From Alphaproteobacteria bacterium (GTDB taxonomy: Bacteria; Pseudomonadota; Alphaproteobacteria; Rickettsiales; UBA8987): DNA of 5,415 bases. Below, piece by piece: positions 1 to 5,246 of the stretch (positions are counted from its first letter, which is position 1; every line of letters begins with the position of its first letter). The notes below the pieces were generated by a model. That model was not told the DNA's origin. It did no database searches and saw only the letters and a list, made by a program, of their open reading frames with translations. Position numbers and translations under genes: made by a program. The stretch covers positions 1 to 5,415 of the forward strand of contig JAHFPR010000145.1 of NCBI GenBank assembly GCA_023269645.1. Reading direction: 5' to 3'.

Positions 1-522
1 TATTATATCGGCGGTATCATCAAGCACGCGAAGGCCATCAACGCGTTCACCAACGCCAGCACTAACAGCTACAAGCGCCTGATTCCGGGGTTTGAAGCAC
101 CGGTGCTGCTGGCCTATTCGGCGCGCAACCGCTCGGCCTCCATCCGCATTCCCTACGCGGCCAGCCCGAAAGGCAAGCGCATCGAAGTCCGTTTCCCCGA
201 TCCCTCGGCGAATCCGTATCTCGGTTTCGCGGCGATGCTGATGGCGGGTATTGACGGCATCGAGAACAAAATCCATCCCGGCGAGGCGATGGACAAGAAC
301 CTCTATGATCTGCCGCCTGAAGAGCTGAAAGATGTTCCGACCGTGTGCCGTTCGCTGCGCGATGCGATGACCGCGTTGCAGGAGGATCGTGCCTTCCTCG
401 AAAAGGGCGATGTGTTCACGGCGGATATGATTGATGCCTATATCGAGCTGAAGATGGAAGAAATCTACGAGTGGGAACATACCCCGCACCCGATTGAGTT
501 CCGGAATTACTACAGCGTGTAG
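1..522 (+). CDS. glnA: Glutamine synthetase, type I (C-terminal part, 5' end outside the window)
   Basis: This is the last 173 codons of an ATP-dependent glutamate-ammonia ligase, the cytoplasmic dodecamer that assimilates ammonium into glutamine. The reading frame is open from base 1 and ends at TAG 520-522; a full-length enzyme has about 470 residues, so roughly the last third is present. Family landmarks in order: KRLIPGFEAP, with the Arg that binds glutamate; NRSASIRIP, the ATP/phosphate Arg region; IEVRFPDP at fragment residues 61-68, with the metal-ligand Glu62 and glutamate-binding Arg64; and NLYDLPPEE with Tyr102 (codon 304-306), matching the Tyr397 adenylylation site of enterobacterial GlnA. 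The intact tyrosine implies control by GlnE adenylylation, although glnE and glnB are not in view. The sequence ends EFRNYYSV, a typical C-terminus. No frameshift is seen. A repeat element begins 5 bases after the stop. Identity is very secure. Confidence 0.97.
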   Translation, partial: YYIGGIIKHAKAINAFTNASTNSYKRLIPGFEAPVLLAYSARNRSASIRIPYAASPKGKRIEVRFPDPSANPYLGFAAMLMAGIDGIENKIHPGEAMDKNLYDLPPEELKDVPTVCRSLRDAMTALQEDRAFLEKGDVFTADMIDAYIELKMEEIYEWEHTPHPIEFRNYYSV

Positions 523-527
523 TCCTC

Positions 528-664
528 CGTCATTGTGAGCGGCAGTGAAGCAACCCAATCTTGTCATGCCGTCGTATGACGGCATCTGGCTTTTTCCAGA
601 CCCCGGCATTCGCCGGGGTGACAGTGCTGGATTGCTTCGGTCGTTCTACTCCCTCGCAATGACG
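528..664. repeat. GTCATTG-type interspersed inverted repeat, interrupted by another element
   Basis: The ends CGTCATTG (528-535) and CAATGACG (657-664) are perfect reverse complements. A second block, GAAGCAACCCA (547-557), pairs with TGGATTGCTTC (628-638) at 10 of 11 positions. The sequence between these blocks on each side is more diverged. The type (CGTCATTGCGAG...GAAGCAATCCA) resembles dispersed palindromes seen many times over in some alphaproteobacterial genomes; that comparison is from memory. A second palindromic element occupies 562-623 inside it. The repeat starts 5 bases after the glnA stop, so it would form the 3' end of that transcript. No T-run follows it, so it is not a classical intrinsic terminator. 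Confidence 0.8.
562..623. repeat. REP-like paired-hairpin element, copy 1 (nested)
   Basis: A compact 62-bp element bounded by TGTCA (562-566) and TGACA (619-623). Hairpin A has stem ATGCCGTC (566-573) and GACGGCAT (578-585) with loop GTAT. CTGG (586-589) pairs with CCAG (596-599) across a T-rich loop. Hairpin B has stem CCCCGGC (601-607) and GCCGGGG (612-618) with loop ATTC. All stems are perfect. The whole could fold as a cloverleaf closed by the terminal complement. The same plan recurs at 2720-2867 and 5312-5401. It sits inside the GTCATTG-type repeat, which suggests that it inserted there. Confidence 0.8.
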
Positions 665-766
665 AATTCTTCCAGAAATCCCTTTCTGTAAACGATTCAT
701 TAATCTTTCTGTGGTAGAGTATGCGGAATATTACTCCTTAATGCCAAACCCAATCAGGAAAGTACA

Positions 767-1201
767 ATGGACAATAACGAAATCACAGCCAGGCTGGAAA
801 AAATCGTTGGGCGGTCGGTACGCGCGCCTGAGGATAATGCCGGAGCCTATCGTTTTGAAGCGGATAGCAATTATGCTGCGTCTATGGTGGTACGAACCAT
901 CAATGCAGCGATGGAAATGGCGAAATTGGAACAACTCGCCCGTTATAACCCGGATTATGGTCTGATGCATCGAGATATTGTAGTGGCCATTGATCCGCAG
1001 GGCTTGCTGGATGGTGATGGTTTTACGCATAAAGCAGTGGAACACCGCGATGCTGAGGGAACAACCAAAAACACCGTGTTTCTGCAGATGAACTGGGATA
1101 CTGAAAACAAACTGGAAGTGCTGGAACGCATCGCGCGTTCTGTTCAGAGTGCGGTGAGATTGTCGGAGCGGGCACAAGGTGAAGGCGGGAGTCGGGAATA
1201 A
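767..1201 (+). CDS. Hypothetical protein, 144 residues, unrecognised
   Basis: I do not recognise a family. The start at 767 is supported by AGGAA (756-760), six bases before the ATG. The protein is soluble-looking, with no signal peptide, membrane segment or cysteine. Residues 1-20 look like a short helix ending in a basic patch (GRSVRAPED). Residues 38-60 form a probable helix (ASMVVRTINAAMEMAKLEQLA). A central mixed alpha/beta part contains HRDIVVAIDPQGLLDGDGF (residues 68-86), then a strand, NTVFLQMNW, and a long charged C-terminal helix from about residue 112 to 136. The tail is Gly/Glu/Arg rich. The gene converges on pyrE with a 3-base gap and no terminator between them, so the transcripts probably overlap. 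A competing frame on the opposite strand lacks comparable support. No strong promoter is visible; only a weak TATTAC near 729 could be a -10. Confidence 0.75.
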   Translation: MDNNEITARLEKIVGRSVRAPEDNAGAYRFEADSNYAASMVVRTINAAMEMAKLEQLARYNPDYGLMHRDIVVAIDPQGLLDGDGFTHKAVEHRDAEGTTKNTVFLQMNWDTENKLEVLERIARSVQSAVRLSERAQGEGGSRE

Positions 1202-1204
1202 CGG

Positions 1205-1849
1205 TTAAGCAGCCCCATATTCCTTCAGATACCCCTCAATCTGCGCCACTGTTCCGGTATCTCCCTGTGTGCAGAGATGCTCTAGAATATCGCCCAGCGT
1301 GATGATGCTGTAGACCGGAATTGCCATATCATCGCGGATTTCCTGGAGTGTGGATTTTGCTCCTTTGCCGCGTTCCTGCCGATCCAGCGCGATGATAATG
1401 CCCGCAGGTGTTCCGCCCGCTGCTGCGATGATCTCCAGCGATTCGCGCACGGAGGTTCCGGCGGAAATCACATCGTCCACGATCAGCACTTTTTTGCCTT
1501 TCAGAGATGCGCCGACCAGCGTGCCACCCTCGCCATGATCCTTGGCTTCCTTGCGGTTGAAGGCGAAGGGCGCGTCGCGCTTGTAATCCCGTGCTAGTGC
1601 GATGGAGGCCGCCACCGCCAAGGGAATGCCCTTATAAGCGGGGCCGAAAAGGAGATCAAAATCTGCACGTGCCTGCACCAGCGTTTCCGCGTAATACGCG
1701 CCGAGGTCGCCGATCAGCACACCACTGTTGAACAACCCGGCATTGAAGAAATAGGGGCTTTTCCGGCCTGATTTCAGCGTGAATTCGCCAAAGGAAAGAA
1801 CCCCGGCGCGGAGGATGAATTCGATGAAGCGTTGCTGGTAGGGGTGCAT
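1205..1849 (-). CDS. pyrE: Orotate phosphoribosyltransferase
   Basis: A cytoplasmic dimeric enzyme that converts orotate plus PRPP to orotidine 5'-monophosphate, the fifth step of de novo pyrimidine synthesis. The 214 residues match the usual length of the E. coli-like form (213). Landmarks: the N-terminus HPYQQRFIEF; FTLKSGRKSPYFFNAGLF (residues 23-40) with Lys26 and the Phe34-Phe35 orotate-stacking region; AYKGIPLA (71-78) with Lys73; the mobile catalytic loop FNRKEAKDHGEGG (97-109) with Arg99, Lys100, Lys103 and His105; and the PRPP motif VLIVDDVISAGTS (121-133) with Asp125-Asp126. All expected catalytic residues are present. The ATG at 1849 is chosen because the N-terminus aligns with the known one, but no Shine-Dalgarno sequence precedes it; the upstream bases are TCCTATCATTTTCC. 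A large hairpin and a TATAAT hexamer lie just upstream. pyrF is not adjacent. From memory, many alphaproteobacteria carry a different PyrE type, so this one may have been transferred. Confidence 0.96.
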   Translation of the reverse strand: MHPYQQRFIEFILRAGVLSFGEFTLKSGRKSPYFFNAGLFNSGVLIGDLGAYYAETLVQARADFDLLFGPAYKGIPLAVAASIALARDYKRDAPFAFNRKEAKDHGEGGTLVGASLKGKKVLIVDDVISAGTSVRESLEIIAAAGGTPAGIIIALDRQERGKGAKSTLQEIRDDMAIPVYSIITLGDILEHLCTQGDTGTVAQIEGYLKEYGAA

Positions 1850-1861
1850 GGAAAATGATAG

Positions 1862-1927
1862 GATGATGGATTATAGATGATGGATGATGGAATTCTTCTT
1901 ATCATCCATCATCCGTCATCCATCATC
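1862..1927. repeat. Long hairpin built of ATCATCC/GGATGAT units between carD and pyrE
   Basis: The arms are 1862-1888 and 1901-1927, 27 bases each, complementary at 24 positions, with a 12-base loop (GGAATTCTTCTT). Each arm is itself a run of short GATGATGGAT-type direct repeats, so slipped pairings are possible. The three mismatches cluster at 1872-1875 opposite 1914-1917. On the minus strand the hairpin lies 20 bases after the carD stop and ends 12 bases before the pyrE start codon. No T-run follows, so it is not a standard intrinsic terminator. It could stabilise the carD 3' end or limit read-through translation into pyrE. Confidence 0.75.
1870..1875 (-). promoter_or_regulatory. Candidate -10 hexamer for pyrE
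   Basis: The minus strand reads TATAAT, a perfect match to the sigma-70 -10 consensus, inside the pyrE-proximal arm of the ATCATCC hairpin and at the place where the arm deviates from its partner. A start about 7 bases downstream would give a pyrE leader of roughly 13 bases without a ribosome binding site. No convincing -35 box lies 16-18 bases upstream (GAAGAA or AAGAAT), which keeps confidence low. Confidence 0.35.
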
Positions 1928-1928
1928 T

Positions 1929-1945
1929 GCTTCCCGGAAGGAAGC
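1929..1945 (-). other. Small hairpin right after the carD stop codon
   Basis: GCTTCC (1929-1934) pairs perfectly with GGAAGC (1940-1945) around a 5-base loop, starting 2 bases after the carD stop on the minus strand. It is followed by the larger ATCATCC hairpin rather than by a T-run, so intrinsic termination is not shown. A role in protecting the carD mRNA 3' end is possible. Confidence 0.4.
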
Positions 1946-1947
1946 GA

Positions 1948-2505
1948 TTAAGCCGCTTCTTCGTGCTCATGCTCGTGTTCTTCCTCTTCGGCTTTCACGG
2001 CCATCGCCTTCACATTATCGTTGATGGTTTTGATCAGCACCGCCGAAGCCTGCTTGAGATCAATCTTCTGGATGGCCGAAACTTCGCCTGCCAGACGATC
2101 CAGCGCGTTCTCGTAAATCACCCGCTCGGAATAGGAGCGATCCGGATCATCCACATTTTTGTGCAGGTCGCGCACTACTTCCGCCAGCGAAAGAATGTTA
2201 CCGGAATTGATTTTCGTTTCGTATTCCTTCGCGCGGCGGCTCCACATACCGCGGCTAGTGCGCGCGCGCGCCTTGAGGGTTTTACGCACCTTGTCCAGAT
2301 CATCCGCCGTGCAGAGCGGGCGCAGGCCGGAAGCCTTCGCGCGGGAAACCGGAATACGCAACGTCATTTTATCCTTCTCGAAGCTCACCACGTAAGCGGT
2401 GATGTTCATCCCGCTGATGGTTTGGCTTTCAACGCCGGCAATTTCGCCCACGCCGTGCGCGGGGTATACAACTTTAGAACCTGTTTTGAAATCGATCTCA
2501 GACAT
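1948..2505 (-). CDS. carD: CarD/CdnL-family transcriptional regulator
   Basis: A small protein of the CarD_CdnL_TRCF family. These bind the RNA polymerase beta subunit through an N-terminal Tudor-like domain and stabilise the open promoter complex through a C-terminal helical domain that touches DNA at the upstream edge of the -10. The 185 residues show FKTGSKVVYPAHGVGEI (6-22), the family hallmark; the strand LRIPVSRA (49-56); and GMWSRRAKEYETKINSGN (86-103), where Trp88 corresponds to the conserved tryptophan that wedges into the promoter bubble. The helical region continues to about residue 170. The C-terminus ends in an unusual tract of Glu and His (173-183: EEEEHEHEHEE), probably disordered. 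The start at 2505 is supported by AAGGGA (2512-2517), six bases upstream. carD lies upstream of pyrE in the same direction, but hairpins separate them. A candidate promoter lies about 190 bases upstream, next to a repeat element. Confidence 0.93.
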   Translation of the reverse strand: MSEIDFKTGSKVVYPAHGVGEIAGVESQTISGMNITAYVVSFEKDKMTLRIPVSRAKASGLRPLCTADDLDKVRKTLKARARTSRGMWSRRAKEYETKINSGNILSLAEVVRDLHKNVDDPDRSYSERVIYENALDRLAGEVSAIQKIDLKQASAVLIKTINDNVKAMAVKAEEEEHEHEHEEAA

Positions 2506-2690
2506 TGCTCATCCCTTTTTAAGTTAGAAAACCCAAAGTACAGACACACATCCCCGGCTCCCACCAGGCATAGCTCAAGCATCACCAAAGCAATCGTGCG
2601 AGGAGTATAACATAAAATGCGTCTAAAAAGAAGCTAAAAAACAGATGTTAAAAAATAAGAAGAAGTATTTGACGTAAGTCATTGTTTAAT
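2506..2690 (-). other. Long 5' leader region of carD, no gene seen
   Basis: No credible gene is found here. If transcription starts at the TATAAT promoter near 2690, carD has a leader of about 185 bases; if it starts at the closer TATACT (2604-2609), about 90. The proximal 90 bases are G-rich on the sense strand (CCTGGTGGGAGCCGGGG), while the distal part is A/T-rich with long T-runs. I could not match it to a known riboswitch or small RNA. Short ATGs here open only tiny or out-of-frame reading frames. Confidence 0.4.
2604..2609 (-). promoter_or_regulatory. Possible proximal -10 hexamer for carD
   Basis: The minus strand reads TATACT, 5 of 6 to TATAAT, about 100 bases before the carD ATG. The sequence 17 bases upstream (TTCTTT) is a poor -35 box. 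This is an alternative or additional start to the better-spaced promoter at 2697-2725. Confidence 0.3.
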
Positions 2691-2699
2691 ATATATATT
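2669..2699 (+). promoter_or_regulatory. Plus-strand promoter-like sequence with no gene downstream
   Basis: TTGACG (2669-2674) matches the -35 consensus at 5 of 6. It is followed after 17 bases by TATATA (2692-2697) or after 19 by TATATT (2694-2699). No plus-strand gene follows; a transcript would cross the inverted-repeat element and run antisense to the symporter gene. The alternating A/T tract easily gives -10-like matches, so this may be chance. Confidence 0.3.
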
Positions 2700-2725
2700 A
2701 TATAACATAAAACTTCCAGTGTCAT
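2697..2725 (-). promoter_or_regulatory. Candidate carD promoter using the end of a repeat as its -35 box
   Basis: On the minus strand ATGACA (2720-2725; 5 of 6 to TTGACA) and a perfect TATAAT (2697-2702) are separated by exactly 17 bases. This is the best promoter match upstream of carD. The -35 box is the outer end of the palindromic element 2720-2867 (its terminal TGTCAT read on the other strand). Initiation would fall near 2690. Confidence 0.5.
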
Positions 2726-2867
2726 TCCAGCGAAGGCTGGAATCCAGGCCAAGCCGCGTCTGCGGCGATAAAACCTCGCGCAATCAGTATTCCACACTCA
2801 AGCCTTGTTGTAGTCTTTCGCAGCGCGGACGCGCTGCCGCTGGATTCCAGCCTTCGCTGGAATGACA
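2720..2867. repeat. 148-bp inverted-repeat element, REP-like paired hairpins, copy 2
   Basis: The arms 2720-2747 and 2840-2867 are perfect 28-base reverse complements. Each arm also folds on itself: ATTCCAGC (2724-2731) with GCTGGAAT (2736-2743), and the same stem at 2844-2851 and 2856-2863. The outer ends are TGTC and GACA, and the inner flanks are CCAG (2744-2747) and CTGG (2840-2843). The 92-base centre contains two small perfect hairpins, GCCGC/GCGGC (2753-2766) and GCAGCGC/GCGCTGC (2820-2837). There is no open frame of note. The right end touches the TAA of the symporter gene. The arm sequence is of the widespread GTCATTCC...GGAATCCAG dispersed-repeat type; that comparison is from memory. 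Confidence 0.88.
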
Positions 2868-4127
2868 TTACCGGGAATTATATAATTTTTCATCGAGCTG
2901 TTTCTCGCTTTTATCAATAATAAGGGTGATGGCGGAATCACCCGTGATGTTTACCGTGGTGCGGAACATATCGAGGATGCGATCCACGCCCAGGATCATG
3001 GCGACACCCGCAATCTGATCCTCCACGGGCAGGCCGATGGAGTTCAGCACCATGCCCATGAAGATGATGGAGCCGCTGGGAATGCCCGCCGCGCCGATTG
3101 AACCGAGCGTACAGGTGAGCACCAGCATCAGGTATTGATCCATGCCGAGGTGGATGCCGTACATCTGCGAGAAAAATACCGCGCAGATGCCGAGGTAAAT
3201 CGCGGTTCCGTCCATATTGATGCACGCGCCGAGGGGCATCATGAAGTTGCTGGAACTCTGGGAAACGCCCATTTTATCCTGCAATTCACGCATGGCGGTG
3301 GTAAGGGTCGCCTTGCTGCTGCTGGTAGAGAATGCCATCACCTGCGTGGTGAACATTTTGCGATAGAACGGCATCGGGGACATTTTTCCGAATACGCGGA
3401 TAAGCACCCCGAAAAACACGTATTGCAGCAGGCACGCGGCGATCACCAGCACCATCAGCCGCATCAGGCTTTTAATGACATCCATGCCCGTAGTTCCCAC
3501 CATGAACGCGATGTAACCGAACACCGCCAGCGGAGCCAGGCGCACTATCCACTCGATCATCTTGAAGGTGATGTGCGCCATTTCCTGGGTGAGTTCCTTC
3601 ACCTTGTTCGTGTCGGCACGGATGTTGTTCATCACCACGCCGGTGAAAATGGCGAACAGCACGATCTGGAGGTAAATATCGTTGGAAAGCGCGTGGACGA
3701 TGTTGTTGGGGATAAGCCCCATCAGGAAATCGCCGACGCTGGGCGGAGGTGTAACGGCCTTGGTTGCGGCGGCGGGGTCATGCGGCGGCGGGGGCACGCC
3801 GACACCCGGTTCAAACACCGTGGCCAGTATCAACCCGACGCACACCGCCATGATTGCGGTGGAAAGATAGGCCAGCGTACCCTTCAGCGCGATGCCCCTG
3901 AAATGATGCGCTTGTGTGAGGCTGGTGATGCCGGAGATCAGCGCGAAGAGAATCATCGGCGGAACGACCATCTTGATCAGCTTCAGGAATACTGTGCCGA
4001 GCACCTTCAGGCCTGCGACATCATGGCCGCCGACGATGCCCACGATAACGCCGAGCACCAGTGCCAGCACCACCTGTTGCCACATACGGAGACCGCAGAA
4101 TTTCCATTCAGCAGAAGTTGCGCCCAT
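2868..4127 (-). CDS. Dicarboxylate/amino acid:cation symporter (DAACS/SLC1 family, GltP/DctA-like)
   Basis: An inner-membrane secondary transporter, 419 residues, normal for the family, which takes up glutamate, aspartate or C4-dicarboxylates with Na+ or H+. Hydrophobic segments run throughout. Diagnostic motifs: the serine-rich hairpin 1 tip STSSSKATL (267-275); NMDGT (304-308) in TM7; the hairpin 2 tip AAGIPSGS (346-353); and DRILDMFRTTVNITGD (382-397) in TM8. In the last, Asp386, Arg389, Thr390, Asn393 and Asp397 correspond to GltPh Asp394, Arg397, Thr398, Asn401 and Asp405. The arginine indicates an acidic substrate; Glu/Asp and C4-dicarboxylates cannot be separated by eye. The TM3-TM4 linker (108-130) is Pro/Ala rich (VPPPPHDPAAATKAVTPPPS). 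The start at 4127 has GGGAGA (4137-4142), 9 bases upstream; Met15 is a less likely alternative. The gene is divergent from the TerC-like gene, and its stop codon touches the inverted repeat. No clear promoter was found for it. Confidence 0.95.
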   Translation of the reverse strand: MGATSAEWKFCGLRMWQQVVLALVLGVIVGIVGGHDVAGLKVLGTVFLKLIKMVVPPMILFALISGITSLTQAHHFRGIALKGTLAYLSTAIMAVCVGLILATVFEPGVGVPPPPHDPAAATKAVTPPPSVGDFLMGLIPNNIVHALSNDIYLQIVLFAIFTGVVMNNIRADTNKVKELTQEMAHITFKMIEWIVRLAPLAVFGYIAFMVGTTGMDVIKSLMRLMVLVIAACLLQYVFFGVLIRVFGKMSPMPFYRKMFTTQVMAFSTSSSKATLTTAMRELQDKMGVSQSSSNFMMPLGACINMDGTAIYLGICAVFFSQMYGIHLGMDQYLMLVLTCTLGSIGAAGIPSGSIIFMGMVLNSIGLPVEDQIAGVAMILGVDRILDMFRTTVNITGDSAITLIIDKSEKQLDEKLYNSR

Positions 4128-4185
4128 AATGCATCATCTCCCAAGATTTAATGGTGGTAATTAAGTGCTTTTCCGATTAAAAGAC

Positions 4186-4214
4186 TTAACCCTATTCTTC
4201 TAGCAGGGTATAGT
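4186..4214 (+). promoter_or_regulatory. Candidate promoter of the TerC/Alx-family gene
   Basis: TTAACC (4186-4191; 4 of 6 to TTGACA) and TATAGT (4209-4214; 5 of 6 to TATAAT) are 17 bases apart, giving a start near 4221 and a leader of about 53 bases. ACCCT (4189-4193) and AGGGT (4205-4209) form an inverted repeat inside the spacer that could bind a dimeric regulator. A perfect TTCTT-AA-AAGAA palindrome follows at 4214-4225, near the start point. No yybP-ykoY (manganese) riboswitch motif could be recognised in the short leader. Confidence 0.5.
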
Positions 4215-4273
4215 TCTTAAAAGAATCAACGCGATAAAACAAGTCTTAATTTGAGTTTGTCTATAAGGTTGGT

Positions 4274-5227
4274 ATGGAAATAGCGTGGTGGATGTGGGGA
4301 GTGTTCCTGGGAATCGTGAGCGTGATGCTCGTGCTGGATCTGGGGGTGCTGCACAGAAAAGAGCGTGCAATCAGCATAAAAGAGAGCCTGCTGCTGAGCG
4401 GAGCCTACATCATGGTGAGCCTGTTGTTCGGTGTGTGGGTGTGGGCGGAACTTGGAGCGGATAGGGGGCGCGAGTATTTCACCGGCTATATCGTTGAAAA
4501 AACGCTGGCGATGGATAATCTGTTCATTATCTCACTGCTTTTTTCCCATTTTGCCATTCCCCGCCAATATCAGCATCGTGTGCTGTTCTGGGGTGTGCTG
4601 GGGGTGATTATCCTGCGCGGGTTGATGATCGGTGGCGGCGCGCTGCTGGTTTCCCGATTCAGCCTGGTGCTGGAGTTCTTCGCGGCGTTCCTGGTCGTGA
4701 CCGGGGTGAAGATGCTGTATGTAGCCGATAAGCCGATGGATATTTCCAAGGGAAAGCTGCTGCGGTTCCTGCGAAAGCATTTGCGGATTACGCCGGAACT
4801 GCATGGAAAGGCGTTCTCCGTCATGCAGCCGGATGCAAAGAATCCGGCGCGGAATGTGCGTTATTACACGCCGCTGTTTGTGGTGCTGGTGCTGATTGAA
4901 ATCGCCGATATTATTTTCGCGGTGGACAGCATCCCGGCAATTTTCGCCATCACCGATAATCCCTATGTCATTTATACCAGCAATATTTTCGCCGTGCTTG
5001 GCCTGCGCGCGCTTTATTTTGCGCTGAATGAAATGCTGAAGCGGTTTCACTACCTCAAGCCCACGCTGGGGCTGGTGCTGATTTTCATCGGCGGCAAGGT
5101 GTTTCTGGAAGACCTCACCGAAAAGCCGATGCCGGCTTCCATATCGCTTTCGGTGACGGTGCTGCTGCTGGCGGGTGGGGTGGTTTATTCCCTGATGAAG
5201 ACGCGCGGTGATAAGCACAAAGAGTAG
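4274..5227 (+). CDS. TerC/Alx-family integral membrane protein, probable metal-ion exporter
   Basis: A polytopic inner-membrane protein of 317 residues, close to E. coli Alx (about 320) and of TerC type. About nine hydrophobic segments can be drawn: 4-24, 39-58, 71-92, 103-123, 128-150, 199-222, 236-256, 262-278 and 287-307. Family motifs: EKTLAMDNLF (75-84) with Glu75 and Asp81; EIADIIFAVDSIPAIFAIT (209-227) with Glu209, Asp212 and Asp218; SNIFAVLGLR (236-245); and FIGGKVFLED (271-280). The buried acidic residues are those implicated in Mn2+ export by Alx-like members; other TerC proteins are linked to tellurite resistance or to metal loading of secreted enzymes, so the ion is inferred. The hydrophilic loop 151-198 is cytoplasmic or periplasmic. 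The start at 4274 has AAGG (4265-4268), 5 bases upstream. No ter operon neighbours are present, which favours the stand-alone Alx-like role. The symporter gene upstream is divergent. Confidence 0.93.
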   Translation: MEIAWWMWGVFLGIVSVMLVLDLGVLHRKERAISIKESLLLSGAYIMVSLLFGVWVWAELGADRGREYFTGYIVEKTLAMDNLFIISLLFSHFAIPRQYQHRVLFWGVLGVIILRGLMIGGGALLVSRFSLVLEFFAAFLVVTGVKMLYVADKPMDISKGKLLRFLRKHLRITPELHGKAFSVMQPDAKNPARNVRYYTPLFVVLVLIEIADIIFAVDSIPAIFAITDNPYVIYTSNIFAVLGLRALYFALNEMLKRFHYLKPTLGLVLIFIGGKVFLEDLTEKPMPASISLSVTVLLLAGGVVYSLMKTRGDKHKE

Positions 5228-5246
5228 CTTCTGGCTATTTGCTGTT

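Noticed and set aside
731..1177. Minus-strand open frame opposite the hypothetical protein gene
   Set aside because: Cys/His/Arg/Phe-rich shadow translation with no good ribosome binding site; the plus-strand frame has AGGAA at proper spacing.
1855..1930. ATCATCC repeats considered as a CRISPR array or tandem minisatellite
   Set aside because: There are no regular spacers; the units form one inverted, hairpin-like pair.
2500..2514. Five-codon frame ATGAGCAATGTCTGA overlapping the carD start
   Set aside because: A leader peptide with coupled translation is possible in principle, but its ATG abuts the Shine-Dalgarno of carD and it has none of its own.
2506..2600. G-rich carD leader considered as an SRP RNA or 6S-like RNA
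   Set aside because: The conserved SRP GGAAGGAAGCAG-type core and the 6S open-bubble layout are not recognisable.
1963..2610. Plus-strand frame opposite carD
   Set aside because: Antisense of a clear CarD protein, with no family features.
2862..2886. Plus-strand ATGACA followed by TATAAT at the right end of the inverted repeat
   Set aside because: The spacer is only 13 bases, too short for a sigma-70 promoter, and no gene follows on that strand.
3135..4151. Long plus-strand frame of 338 codons opposite the symporter
   Set aside because: Its His/Asp/Glu/Gln-rich, repetitive composition is typical of the antisense of a membrane protein gene; the minus strand carries all SLC1 motifs.
4532..5218. 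Long minus-strand frame opposite the TerC/Alx gene
   Set aside because: His/Gln/Arg-rich antisense shadow; the plus strand carries complete TerC motifs.
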